Source: Candidatus Bathyarchaeota archaeon
Lineage (GTDB): Archaea; Thermoproteota; Bathyarchaeia; Bathyarchaeales; Bathycorpusculaceae
Reading direction: 5' to 3'
DNA length: 53,813 nucleotides
Assembly: GCA_029881805.1 (NCBI GenBank)
Contig: JAOULW010000014.1
Location: 1-53,813, forward strand
The notes below the pieces were generated by a model. The model had not been told where the DNA came from, did not search any database, and worked only from the letters and a program-made list of their open reading frames with translations. Positions 17,429 through 25,657 of this stretch are shown here, one piece after another (within the stretch, counting starts at the first letter, position 1; the number at the start of each line of letters is the position of its first letter). The translations under genes and the position numbers were made by a program.

Positions 17429-18547
17429 CTACTGCACAGGCACAAGTCGCCATTCTTTATAATCCGTGATAACCTTAATGTATCCTTTAAGCATTTTATC
17501 CGCTTCTGCATCTCCTGTATCGACTCTAAGGGTATTGCCATCAATGCTCCGAAGTTTATTTCTTGTCGCTACAATTATAATTTGTAGCTTTCCGGCCCGT
17601 TTAATTATTTCAGGGCTTATTTGCTGATTTCCCCTTCCCAAAAGAATTCCTTGATGCCCAATTGGCGAAAGAACAATCCAAGCTTTTTGCCAATCTCTAA
17701 CTTCTTTTAGAATCCTTTTTTCGTTTACATCCAGTATGACTCTGCCTTCCTTGTAGATGTCTACGCCAAGAACTGTTTTTTCTACTCCCAACAGTTCCGC
17801 TAGGCGTTTAACAGTCGTTCCCGGACCAAGTATATACGTTCCATTCGGTTGCATTTCCTCTACGATAAATCTTGCTATTGCAATTTGGTTTTCCTTTTCA
17901 TCAACTGTTTCCGGACTTATTTGTTTGCTTCCTTGAATTCGCATGGGGATAAAAGGTCCTTTTAGAAAGCCGTGAAGCTCCACAGAGAAAGTATCGCTTC
18001 GGATGCCCTTCTCATCCGTATCCATAATTTCGAACTCTGTTATTTCCGCCTGGTTTTCAGCGAATGCCAAAACAACATGAACAGCATCTGAGGGGTTCAC
18101 TGCAAAAACACCGCTGTACATTTTCACACCTGAAGGGACACCCAAGACTGGCACTTCGTGACAGCCCGGTGTCGCATCAAAAATGTCTTTGGCTGTACCA
18201 TCTCCACCAACAAAAACTATTAAATCCACTTTTTCAGCAGTCAGCAGTCTAACCGCAGTTTTTGTATCCTCAGCGCTTGTTTCTTTCGCGATTTTCATAG
18301 GTAGAACCTTGACCGAAAAGCCTACAGTTCTCGCTTCTTTTTCACCCATGATTCCTGGACAGGTGAAAAACTCAATTGGTGTTTTTCCCAGGTTTTCTCT
18401 TAATTTTTGCAGAAATTGTTTCGCTCTTTTAGGCGCTATTGGTTTTGCTCCTTTTGCAATTGCCTCTTCCAAGACGCTGTCTGTTCCTTTCAGACCTACT
18501 CTGCCTCCCATGCCTGCTATTGGGTTAACGATGAGGCCCAGCTTCAT
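17429..18547 (-). CDS. ATP-NAD kinase-like protein (COG3199)
   Basis: A 372-residue protein of the predicted polyphosphate/ATP-dependent NAD kinase family. The N-terminus LGLIVNPIAGMGGRVGLKGTD and the central FVGGDGTAKDIFDA motif (diacylglycerol/NAD-kinase fold GGDGT) are diagnostic, with VLGVPSGVKMYSGVFAVNP after it. A second conserved region is YILGPGTTVKRLAELLG, and the C-terminal part has GHQGILLGRGNQQIS. Start is ATG 18547. It would phosphorylate NAD to NADP or a related substrate. The family is clear, the exact activity is inferred. Confidence 0.85.
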   Translation of the reverse strand: MKLGLIVNPIAGMGGRVGLKGTDSVLEEAIAKGAKPIAPKRAKQFLQKLRENLGKTPIEFFTCPGIMGEKEARTVGFSVKVLPMKIAKETSAEDTKTAVRLLTAEKVDLIVFVGGDGTAKDIFDATPGCHEVPVLGVPSGVKMYSGVFAVNPSDAVHVVLAFAENQAEITEFEIMDTDEKGIRSDTFSVELHGFLKGPFIPMRIQGSKQISPETVDEKENQIAIARFIVEEMQPNGTYILGPGTTVKRLAELLGVEKTVLGVDIYKEGRVILDVNEKRILKEVRDWQKAWIVLSPIGHQGILLGRGNQQISPEIIKRAGKLQIIIVATRNKLRSIDGNTLRVDTGDAEADKMLKGYIKVITDYKEWRLVPVQ

Positions 18548-18617
18548 CTTTTCTCAGTGACAAGATTTATTGCGCGCGTTATAAATCGTTTTGATAGCCT
18601 ACGGTGTTGTTAGTCTA

Positions 18618-19236
18618 ATGAAAGGTCGCGGAACTGGAACATTTTCTGTTTTAGTTTTTTGCCAAAATCTAAATTGATGGGCGGTGCTGTCGCTTCTGGT
18701 TCGCATCTATAGGAAACAGAGTACTGCATGCAAAACCTGGAGTCGGTGTGATAGCAACTCAAGCATATACTAATGTTGCATACGGTGATAGAGGATTATA
18801 ATTATTTGCGAAAGGCTTCACCCAAAATGAGGTTTTGGATGGGCTTTTGAGAGAAGATTCAGAGATGGAGTTCTGGCAAGTTTCAGTTATGGATTTTAAT
18901 GAGAGAAAGGCTGTTTTTATAGGCATCAAGACTCCAGAATTTAGAGGAGAAATTATAGGTGACAACTACGTCGTGCTGGGAAATCTACTTGCTAGAAAAG
19001 AAACTTTAACAAGCATGGGAAAAGAATTTGGGAGCTCCTGCGGGAAATTAGCCCAAAGACTAGCGATGGCTTTGAAGGTTGAAGGTGAAAGCGGCGGAGA
19101 TAAGCGAGGTGAGAAATCCGCAGCGCTAATCGTAGTTAGTAGCAGTGAGATGGAAGCTGAAATAAAGGGTGATACACATAAGAATCCTATTGATGAGCTA
19201 CTTCGCAGGTCGAAAGCTCTTTGGGAAAAAGAATGA
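18618..19236 (+). pseudogene. DUF1028 Ntn-hydrolase-like gene, broken by two frameshifts and a stop
   Basis: The intact C-terminal part (from about 18802) reads as the end of a DUF1028 protein (MEFWQVSVMD, then VVLGNLLARKETL). The missing N-terminus can be recovered piece by piece. First comes MKGRGTGTFSVLVF from ATG 18618. After a frame change near 18662 comes PKSKLMGGAVASGS. After another near 18709 comes IGNRVLHAKPGVGVIATQAY and NVAYGDRGL. A TAA at 18799-18801 then interrupts the frame before LFAKGF. The pieces occur in family order, so this was one gene. Members are putative Ntn hydrolases. Multiple lesions suggest a genuine pseudogene rather than one read error. Confidence 0.8.
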
Positions 19237-19319
19237 TATTGAAGCAGTCTTTTGTGAGAATTCTTATATTTTACAGATTCTAACTTCATCTTTCTCTTAC
19301 AATAATTGAGGTCTGTAGA

Positions 19320-20288
19320 ATGTCGAAAAAAAACACGAAAAGAATCCTCGTGACAGGTGCCACTGGCCAAATTGGTTCTGAACTGACAATAGAGCTACGA
19401 AACACGTATGGATGTGATAATGTTGTTGCAGGAGGACACAAGAGAGCACCCAGTGAAAAACTATTCCAATCTGGTCCATTCGAATTTGTTGACGTTACAG
19501 ACAAACAAAGTATCGAGACAGTTGTTAAAGAATACGAGATTGACACAATTTACCATCTAGCTGCTATTCTTTCAGCCACAGGTGAACAAGATCCGCAACT
19601 CGCTTGGAGTGTCAACATGAACAGTCTTTACAACATTCTCGAAGTTGCGAGAGAACACAAAATGACCGGGGTTTTCTGGCCAAGCTCTATTGCTGTTTTT
19701 GGTCCGTCAACGCCTCGTCTTAATACTCCTCAAGAAACAGTCCTAACTCCTAGGACAATGTATGGCACTACAAAAGTCGCTGGAGAACTGCTGTGCAATT
19801 ATTATTTCCTCCGGTTTGGCTTAGATGTACGCAGTGTACGCTATCCTGGTATTATAAGCAACGAGACACCTCCAGTCGGGGGCACGACCGACTATGCTGT
19901 AGAGATGTTCTACGAAGCAATCAGGAAGAAACGTTACACCTGCTTCGTGAGGGAGGACACTGTTCTGCCAATGATGTACATGCCTGACTGCATTAAGGCA
20001 GCCATAGACCTAATGGAATCTGACGCCTCCAGAATCAAACATCGCGCTAGTTACAATGTTGCTTCAACAAGCTTCTCCGCAGGAGAGCTAGCAGCTGAAA
20101 TTAGGAAGCATATTCCAGATTTTGTTTGCGAGTATAAACCCGACTTTAGACAGAAGATTGCAGATTCATGGCCCACGTCAATAGATGACACCGTAGCCCG
20201 CAAAGAATGGAATTGGAATCCTACGTACGATTTAGCTTCCATGACGAGAGACATGATAGAAAAGCTGACAAAAAAGTTTGAAACATAA
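19320..20288 (+). CDS. L-threonine 3-dehydrogenase, SDR type
   Basis: A 322-residue NAD-dependent epimerase/dehydratase-fold enzyme. It has the Rossmann motif ILVTGATGQIGSEL, the HLAAILSATGEQDP segment, the Tyr-xxx-Lys dyad in YGTTKVAGE, and RYPGIIS and DYAVEMFYEA. These match the short-chain type of threonine dehydrogenase known from Thermoplasma and Flavobacterium rather than a sugar epimerase. It converts threonine to 2-amino-3-ketobutyrate. The next gene, 52 bases downstream, encodes the ligase that uses this product, which supports the assignment strongly. Confidence 0.9.
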   Translation: MSKKNTKRILVTGATGQIGSELTIELRNTYGCDNVVAGGHKRAPSEKLFQSGPFEFVDVTDKQSIETVVKEYEIDTIYHLAAILSATGEQDPQLAWSVNMNSLYNILEVAREHKMTGVFWPSSIAVFGPSTPRLNTPQETVLTPRTMYGTTKVAGELLCNYYFLRFGLDVRSVRYPGIISNETPPVGGTTDYAVEMFYEAIRKKRYTCFVREDTVLPMMYMPDCIKAAIDLMESDASRIKHRASYNVASTSFSAGELAAEIRKHIPDFVCEYKPDFRQKIADSWPTSIDDTVARKEWNWNPTYDLASMTRDMIEKLTKKFET

Positions 20289-20340
20289 GTTTAGAGGTTA
20301 GAAAGAGTTAAGAGAATGCATGAGAAATTAGGAAAAAGAG

Positions 20341-21543
20341 ATGAATGAGATGCGAAATCCAACAGCCTTTTTAAAGGAAGAATATGAAGAATTGGTAAAA
20401 AACGAACTTGACTGGAAACTTCGAGTTTTGCAAGGTCCAAGCACACCATGGTGCAATGTTGACGGAAGAGAGGTCTTAATGTTTTGTTCAAACAACTATT
20501 TAGGCCTAAGTAATCATCCGCGATTGAAAGAAATAGCAATAAGGGCGGTTCAAACCCACGGCGCTGGCTCTGGCTCTGTTCGCCCAATCGCGGGCAACAT
20601 GGATTTGCATATAGAGCTTGAAAAGCGACTGGCGGAGTTTAAGCATGCAGAAGCGTCGCTAGTTTATCAAACAGGTTTTGCGGCTAATGCCGGCTTAATT
20701 CCTCAGTTGGCCGACAGGGGCGATCTTATGATAAGCGACGAGCTCAACCACGGCAGCATAATTGACGGCGTTAGATTGTCGCACGCTGAGAGAGCAGTTT
20801 ACAAGCATACTGATATGCAGGATTTGCAGCGGGTTTTGGAGGAAGCGGAAAAACATTCGCCGCCGTTTAGGCGAATTTTGATAATTACTGATGGTGTCTT
20901 TTCTATGGATGGCGACATTGCGCCTTTGGACGGGATAGCTAAGCTAGGAGCTGAACATGGTGCAATGGTTTTTGTAGATGACGCTCATGGCGAAGGAGTA
21001 TTAGGAGAAGGAGGAAGAGGCATTGTATCACATTTCAAGCTTGGTCGCGACAAGGTTCATGTTGAAATGGGCACTTTCTCTAAGGCTTTTGGAGTTGTAG
21101 GCGGGCACGTTTCCGGTTCTAAGGATTTGGCTAATTTTGCCTACAACAAGTCGCGGACTTGGCTTCTCAGCGGTTCGCATCCTCCTGCAGTTGCGGCTGC
21201 ATGCATAGCAGCCATCGACGTCCTAGAAAATGAACCTCAGCATGTACGAACACTGTGGGAACGCACAAGTCATTTCAAGAAGGCCATGAAGGATTTCGGC
21301 TTTGACATTGGCACCAGCCAAACACCAATAACACCTGTCATTGTTGGTGAGAGTGGTGTCGCTAAAAAGTTGAGTGTGCGGCTTTTCGAAGAGGGTGTGT
21401 TTGCCTTGCCTATAGTGTATCCGATGGTTGCGCGGGATAAAGCTCGAATAAGAACCATTATGAATGCTGCGTTGACAAAAGAAGACCTCGACTTTGCTGT
21501 TGGCGCTTTTGAAAAAATCGGGAAAGAACTGCATATAATCTAG
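20341..21543 (+). CDS. kbl: 2-amino-3-ketobutyrate CoA ligase (glycine C-acetyltransferase)
   Basis: An alpha-oxoamine synthase of 400 residues using PLP. Signatures are CSNNYLGLSNHPRLKE, GAGSGSVRPIAGN, VFVDDAHGEGVLGEGGRG and the PLP lysine in GTFSKAFGVVGG. The family includes BioF (8-amino-7-oxononanoate synthase), but the upstream threonine dehydrogenase points to Kbl. It would cleave 2-amino-3-ketobutyrate with CoA to glycine and acetyl-CoA. The start is ATG 20341 with a possible ATG at 20350. There is no biotin gene nearby. Length is normal. Confidence 0.87.
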   Translation: MNEMRNPTAFLKEEYEELVKNELDWKLRVLQGPSTPWCNVDGREVLMFCSNNYLGLSNHPRLKEIAIRAVQTHGAGSGSVRPIAGNMDLHIELEKRLAEFKHAEASLVYQTGFAANAGLIPQLADRGDLMISDELNHGSIIDGVRLSHAERAVYKHTDMQDLQRVLEEAEKHSPPFRRILIITDGVFSMDGDIAPLDGIAKLGAEHGAMVFVDDAHGEGVLGEGGRGIVSHFKLGRDKVHVEMGTFSKAFGVVGGHVSGSKDLANFAYNKSRTWLLSGSHPPAVAAACIAAIDVLENEPQHVRTLWERTSHFKKAMKDFGFDIGTSQTPITPVIVGESGVAKKLSVRLFEEGVFALPIVYPMVARDKARIRTIMNAALTKEDLDFAVGAFEKIGKELHII

Positions 21544-21598
21544 ACAATTAATCCTCCATTTTTTGAGTCTTTGCTCTCTTGCTTGGTTGGACGCCTAA

Positions 21599-22231
21599 GT
21601 GGAAAGAATGGATGTCAAAGCTGCTAAGAAATTGCTACGCAAGAAAATCTGGTTAAAACTCGAGAAAAAGGGTGTCGCCAAATTCCCACTTCCGTGCTTT
21701 GGGCGAATTCCGAACTTTGTTGGTTCCGGTAACGCTGCGGCGAAAGTTAGGCTTCTCGACGAATGGCAAAACGCGAAGGTTGTTTTTGTCAATCCCGATT
21801 ATGCTCAGCGAAAAGTTAGAGAATGTGCACTATTGGACGGAAAAATTCTTGTTATGGCTTCGTCAAGGTTGAAACATGGGTTTATTGTGATTAGTCCCAA
21901 AGATGTTAAAGGTGCCGAAAGCTTCGCTTCAACTATTAAAGGAGCCTTCAAATATGGAAGAACGATTGATGTTGATGATATTCCAAGACCAGATTTGGTT
22001 GTTGAAGGCGCTGTGGCTGTTGACCTACGTGGAAATAGACTTGGAAAAGGACACGGCTATGGCGATTTAGAAATCAGCATTTTGAAGAGAATATTTGGGT
22101 CAATTCCTGTTGTAACAACTGTGCATGACACGCAAATTGTCGAAGCAGTTCCTTCCGAAGAAAAAGATGAAAAGATTGGCTTGATCGTCACGCCTACGAG
22201 AATTATCCGAATTTCACCGTATTTTCTCTAA
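21599..22231 (+). CDS. 5-formyltetrahydrofolate cyclo-ligase-like protein
   Basis: A 210-residue MTHFS-fold protein (COG0212 type). The opening (RMDVKAAKKLLRKKIWLKLEKKGVA) is the usual helical start. Family-typical segments are VVFVNPDYAQRKVRE, RPDLVVEGAVAVDLRGNRLGKGHGYGDLE (the conserved G-GYGD loop) and VVTTVHDTQIVE. It starts at GTG 21599, or at the ATG three codons on. It lies 55 bases after kbl, so threonine-derived glycine and one-carbon metabolism may be linked. It overlaps the tail of the opposite-strand AOR by 18 bases. Archaeal members are often divergent, and activity is inferred. Confidence 0.78.
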   Translation: MERMDVKAAKKLLRKKIWLKLEKKGVAKFPLPCFGRIPNFVGSGNAAAKVRLLDEWQNAKVVFVNPDYAQRKVRECALLDGKILVMASSRLKHGFIVISPKDVKGAESFASTIKGAFKYGRTIDVDDIPRPDLVVEGAVAVDLRGNRLGKGHGYGDLEISILKRIFGSIPVVTTVHDTQIVEAVPSEEKDEKIGLIVTPTRIIRISPYFL

Positions 22232-24082
22232 AGCCCTGTCCACGTCTTCTAGCCCAAGTTTTCTCAGAATTTCCGATCGCGGTATGCCATTTTTGTCCCA
22301 GCCGACCGCCTTGTAATATCGCTTCTTATACTTTTCTACTCGTCCTTCGTCAGCAGTCTTTCCCTTGTATGGTCCAGAAGGTAACGGGTCGTAAAATCTC
22401 GGCGGGTTGCTGTCGTGGATTTTCGGATTCCATTTCTGGTCAGGACCGCCAAAGAGCAACATGGCTCTCTGCAACTGTAACACCTTCAATGCTTTTGTGC
22501 TGACCCACTCTTTTCTTGTCAGCTTCAATCCTGTGGTTGCATTGTAAAAGTCGAATCGTACATTGCGTGGTATGCCGAAGCTGTTGAAATTGCAGTATAC
22601 TCCTGAGTCGTTGAAAATTTCCATCAACTCGCTTCCTCCTCCGTCTAATGGGAGACCAGCCGTAGACGTGTGATCTCCGCCTTGCACCGAGCAAGCATAG
22701 GAAATTATTCCTGGATAGTCTTTTCCACTGCGGATTCCATGTGCGCCTATGCTTATGCCTTTGGACTGTACAGCATATTGTAGCACGTCTAAGTTCTTCA
22801 TTTTTCCAATTTTCAATGCTGAGCGGTAAGTTCCCTCTGCCAACAAGTCTCCTATACCTTTTCTAAAAGCTATTTTTCTGGCCAAGGCCGCAAAGGCTTC
22901 AGCATCACCCCACTTGAGTTCAATGCCGTCTAAATCCTTCTTTGTCAATATTCCCCTCTGGAAAAGCTCAGCAGCAAAACCCATCACATTTCCCGTTTGT
23001 ATGCCGCATAAACCTAAATCGTCGATGAGGGCAGCGATAAACACGTTTTCTTCTGGCGTAAAAATCCCCAAATTTGGGCCTAAATAGGCTTGCATTTCAT
23101 AATCAGGGTTGTCTGTTATGGCTCCCTTGAACTTTCCATCCTTAACCATAGCTACCTTCAAGCAACATGTTGGACAACCAAAATCGCTCCAGAACTGTTT
23201 TATCCAAACTCTATTCTCAAATTGGTCAACACCAAAGCTTTTTTCATCATGCCACTCATCCTGCCAATTTCGAACAGGTTCGGAACTTGTTTTTGCTCCA
23301 ACCTCGTAGCCGGCTGCGCCTGTTCCCCAGCGCCTCCACAATTCAGCCTCATAAGCGTTATCATTCACAACTTTTATCAAACGCTCAACTCTTTTCAGGT
23401 TAGCAACTGGTGGCAGTGGTCCAGTGCCTTTGACGGCAATTGCCTTTAGCTTTTTAGAACCCATGACTGCACCGTAGCCGCCGTAGCCTGCGGCGTGCGC
23501 CCATTTTGCTGCGACGACAGCTGTTCGTACAATGTTTTCTCCAGCTGGACCGATGTATAATATTGCAGGTTCTTTCCATTCCCCATATATTGGAAAGCGT
23601 TTTTTCAAAATCTTTCTACACTCCTTTGTAAGAATTCTGACTGTTTGTTTTGCGTCTTTGCCCCAAACATGTTTTGCGTCCCTGATTTCTATGTCTGAAT
23701 CCTTAACGAACAAATAAACTGGTTTTTTAGCTTCGCCTGTCACGATTATGCCGTCATAACCAGCACATCTCAGCTCTATTCCGAATTCTCCACCGACAGT
23801 TGAACCCACAACACCACTGCTCTGTGGTGATTTACCAGATACACAGATTCTGCCGCCTGGAAAATATCCTGTTAATGGACCGGTTAAGAATAAGAGTATA
23901 TTTACTGGTCCTAGTGGCTCTATCTTTTCCCATTTTTTTCCTAATCTATCCCATAGAATTTTCGTTGCTAAGCCTCTGCCACCAACATAATCCTTCAAAA
24001 CCTCATCACGAAGTGTTACTTCTTTGATTTTCTCTGTTGAAAGGTTAACTTCAAGGAACTTTCCTGCATATCCCAATATCAC
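22214..24082 (-). CDS. Aldehyde:ferredoxin oxidoreductase family protein with altered cluster motif
   Basis: A 622-residue AOR-family enzyme, second in this window. It has GYAGKFLEVNLSTEKI, VGGRGLATKILWDRL, GPLTGYFPGGRI and VMGSKKLKA. In the [4Fe-4S] region the sequence reads GCPTCCLKV (C303, C306, C307). The third Cys expected at 310 by C-x2-C-x3-C is Val, with an extra Cys at 307. A distal Cys is in GVYCNF. The start is GTG 24082 overlapping the ferredoxin stop by four bases, as in typical AOR-ferredoxin operons. Substrate unknown. Confidence 0.9.
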   Translation of the reverse strand: MILGYAGKFLEVNLSTEKIKEVTLRDEVLKDYVGGRGLATKILWDRLGKKWEKIEPLGPVNILLFLTGPLTGYFPGGRICVSGKSPQSSGVVGSTVGGEFGIELRCAGYDGIIVTGEAKKPVYLFVKDSDIEIRDAKHVWGKDAKQTVRILTKECRKILKKRFPIYGEWKEPAILYIGPAGENIVRTAVVAAKWAHAAGYGGYGAVMGSKKLKAIAVKGTGPLPPVANLKRVERLIKVVNDNAYEAELWRRWGTGAAGYEVGAKTSSEPVRNWQDEWHDEKSFGVDQFENRVWIKQFWSDFGCPTCCLKVAMVKDGKFKGAITDNPDYEMQAYLGPNLGIFTPEENVFIAALIDDLGLCGIQTGNVMGFAAELFQRGILTKKDLDGIELKWGDAEAFAALARKIAFRKGIGDLLAEGTYRSALKIGKMKNLDVLQYAVQSKGISIGAHGIRSGKDYPGIISYACSVQGGDHTSTAGLPLDGGGSELMEIFNDSGVYCNFNSFGIPRNVRFDFYNATTGLKLTRKEWVSTKALKVLQLQRAMLLFGGPDQKWNPKIHDSNPPRFYDPLPSGPYKGKTADEGRVEKYKKRYYKAVGWDKNGIPRSEILRKLGLEDVDRALEKIR

Positions 24083-24611
24083 AGGAATTCCTCCGCCTTT
24101 TCGCCATACATCTTAAGGGCTAAGTCTCGCGTTATTTCTTCCGGTGTTCGCGCATAGAGTCCATAAGAGCGATTTCCTCTCGAAACCCTTTTCAGCACGT
24201 TCCACTCGCCCTCTCTACATACTTTGACACATTGCGGCTCACCTGCACATAAATCACAAATCAAAATGAACTTCCCATTTGGATGCATGTGTGGGATTCT
24301 GCCTGGACAAGCATTGATGCATTTTCCGCATGCAATACACTTCTCAGCATCTACTATAACTGCGCCCGTTTTATTGGCTATTGACAACGCTTCAACTGGG
24401 CATGCTTTCACGCATGGGTAATCTTCGCATTGAGCACAGAAATGTGGAAAGTCGACGCCAGGGACAGCATGAAAACTCTTATTCTCGATGCTTCTGGCCA
24501 TATACTATTTTCATGAAAAAGCGAACACGCAATTTCGCATTTTCTACAACCGCTACACTTTGAAAGCTCTCTTGCTATCCAAATCGGCTCCGTTTTCTTT
24601 GCCAACTTCAA
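24079..24611 (-). pseudogene. AOR-partner 4Fe-4S ferredoxin, frameshifted
   Basis: Two overlapping frames together make one HycB-like polyferredoxin. The first part, from TTG 24611, carries the N-terminal cluster CSGCRKCEIACSLFHE and runs to about ASRIRVF. The second frame continues with HAVPGVDFPHFCAQC and holds further clusters CEDYPCVKACP and CIACGKCINACPG, ending in a CDLCAGEPQCVKVC segment. The join needs a -1 shift near 24471-24476, at a TTTT run. The gene is directly upstream of AOR with a GTGA overlap. A downstream ATG (24501) could give a shortened protein. It may be a real mutation or a homopolymer error. Confidence 0.75.
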
Positions 24612-24734
24612 GCCCTCTTAAAAAATTTTGTGGATTCTTTTTAGAGGGCCGCCTCAATTTAAATGTGATGCTTGTGATGACAATTTCTTTAAGCAAGGCA
24701 AAATAAATCAATTGGGAAGGAGAGCGCTTTCAAG

Positions 24735-25382
24735 TTGCAGTTCCAAGACATTATAAACTGGTTTCTAACACTGTCTGACCAGTATGGATACTTTGGAATA
24801 TTCTTGATTAGCCTAATTGGTGCTCTGTCGATCTTCTTTCCAATTCCATACACAGTCGTCATTTTTGCTCTAGGGCAAAGTTATGAACCACTTTGGATTG
24901 CGATTGCAGCTGGTCTAGGCTCTGCTGTGGGAGAGTTTTCTGGATATTTGCTCGGCTTTGGTGGCAGAAAAGCCATCAACGACAAGTACAAGAAGAAAAT
25001 GGATCTTCTGGTCAGAATTTTCAACAAATACGGTCCAATAGTGGTTTTTTTCTTCGCTCTGACTCCACTGCCGGATGATTTACTTTTTATTCCCTTAGGA
25101 GTCATGCGCTACAACATCGTTCGAGTATTTATTCCTGCTTTTATTGGCAAATTTTGCATGAACCTTATAGTCGCGTATAGTGGTCGCTTTTCTGTGGGGA
25201 TTATCAAAGATCTTTTTGGTGTAGAAAGCGATTGGATAACCGGTTTGATTGGCATGATTCTTGCAATAGCCTTGCTAGTAATTGTGTTTGTCATCATGTT
25301 CAAAGTGGATTTGGAAAAACATTTCGAGAAGTATTTGACTGATAAAGAAAATCGGCTGGCTCCCTCTATTTCACCAAAATAA
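24735..25382 (+). CDS. DedA/SNARE-associated (VTT) family membrane protein
   Basis: A 215-residue integral membrane protein starting at TTG 24735 behind GGAAGGAGA. Hydrophobic segments occur around 18-40, 50-70, 100-125, 130-155 and 170-200. Family features are PIPYTVVIFALG, the re-entrant glycine-rich loop AGLGSAVGEFSGYLLGFGG and FFFALTPLPDDLLFIPLGVMRY. DedA-fold proteins are linked to lipid scrambling and membrane homeostasis. The role here is inferred. Its 3' end has replaced or cut into an opposite-strand FMN-binding gene remnant. Confidence 0.85.
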   Translation: MQFQDIINWFLTLSDQYGYFGIFLISLIGALSIFFPIPYTVVIFALGQSYEPLWIAIAAGLGSAVGEFSGYLLGFGGRKAINDKYKKKMDLLVRIFNKYGPIVVFFFALTPLPDDLLFIPLGVMRYNIVRVFIPAFIGKFCMNLIVAYSGRFSVGIIKDLFGVESDWITGLIGMILAIALLVIVFVIMFKVDLEKHFEKYLTDKENRLAPSISPK

Positions 25383-25567
25383 CACCTTTTCGGGTAAGAT
25401 TTCGATAATGCAATGCACTTGTCATCGTCAAAAGCGAACCAAATAGACACCACATGCGGTTTGCCTTCCTTGTCTACTGTTGCGAAGGTTGCAATCCATT
25501 GTTTGTTTAAGAAACCAAGCATATCCGCAATTGTTTTGGACACAGTCAACACCCTTATTGCTTGCAA
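25383..25567 (-). pseudogene. Truncated pyridoxamine-phosphate-oxidase-like (FMN-binding) gene
   Basis: About 60 codons encode the N-terminal strands of a PPOX-type split-barrel protein: TIADMLGFLNKQWIATFATV, GKPHVVSIWFAFDD and KCIALSKSYPKR. The frame continues only antisense through the DedA gene with no family resemblance. The original C-terminal part is therefore missing, apparently lost at the junction with DedA. A TATA-like GCTTATAA precedes it. Most likely a relic. Confidence 0.6.
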
Positions 25568-25657
25568 TTATAAGCAAAATAAATCTTCTGTTTAATAGAC
25601 TTGAAGTTCAAGGATTAGAGTCGTTTTCTTTAAAAGCATGTCCAAACCATAGGTTTA

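Noticed and set aside
18799-18801. Stop-codon recoding in the DUF1028 gene
   Set aside because: The codon is TAA, which is not used for pyrrolysine or selenocysteine, and two extra frameshifts are present.
20341-21543. BioF (biotin synthesis) assignment
   Set aside because: Motifs fit the whole family, but the upstream threonine dehydrogenase and lack of biotin genes favour Kbl.
23090-23449. 119-codon plus-strand ORF inside the second AOR
   Set aside because: Antisense shadow of a conserved enzyme region; overlapping frames there carry equally meaningless sequences.
24460-24490. Programmed -1 frameshift in the ferredoxin gene
   Set aside because: No X-XXY-YYZ slippery heptamer at the join. 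A simple indel at a T run is the simpler explanation, so I annotate it as broken.
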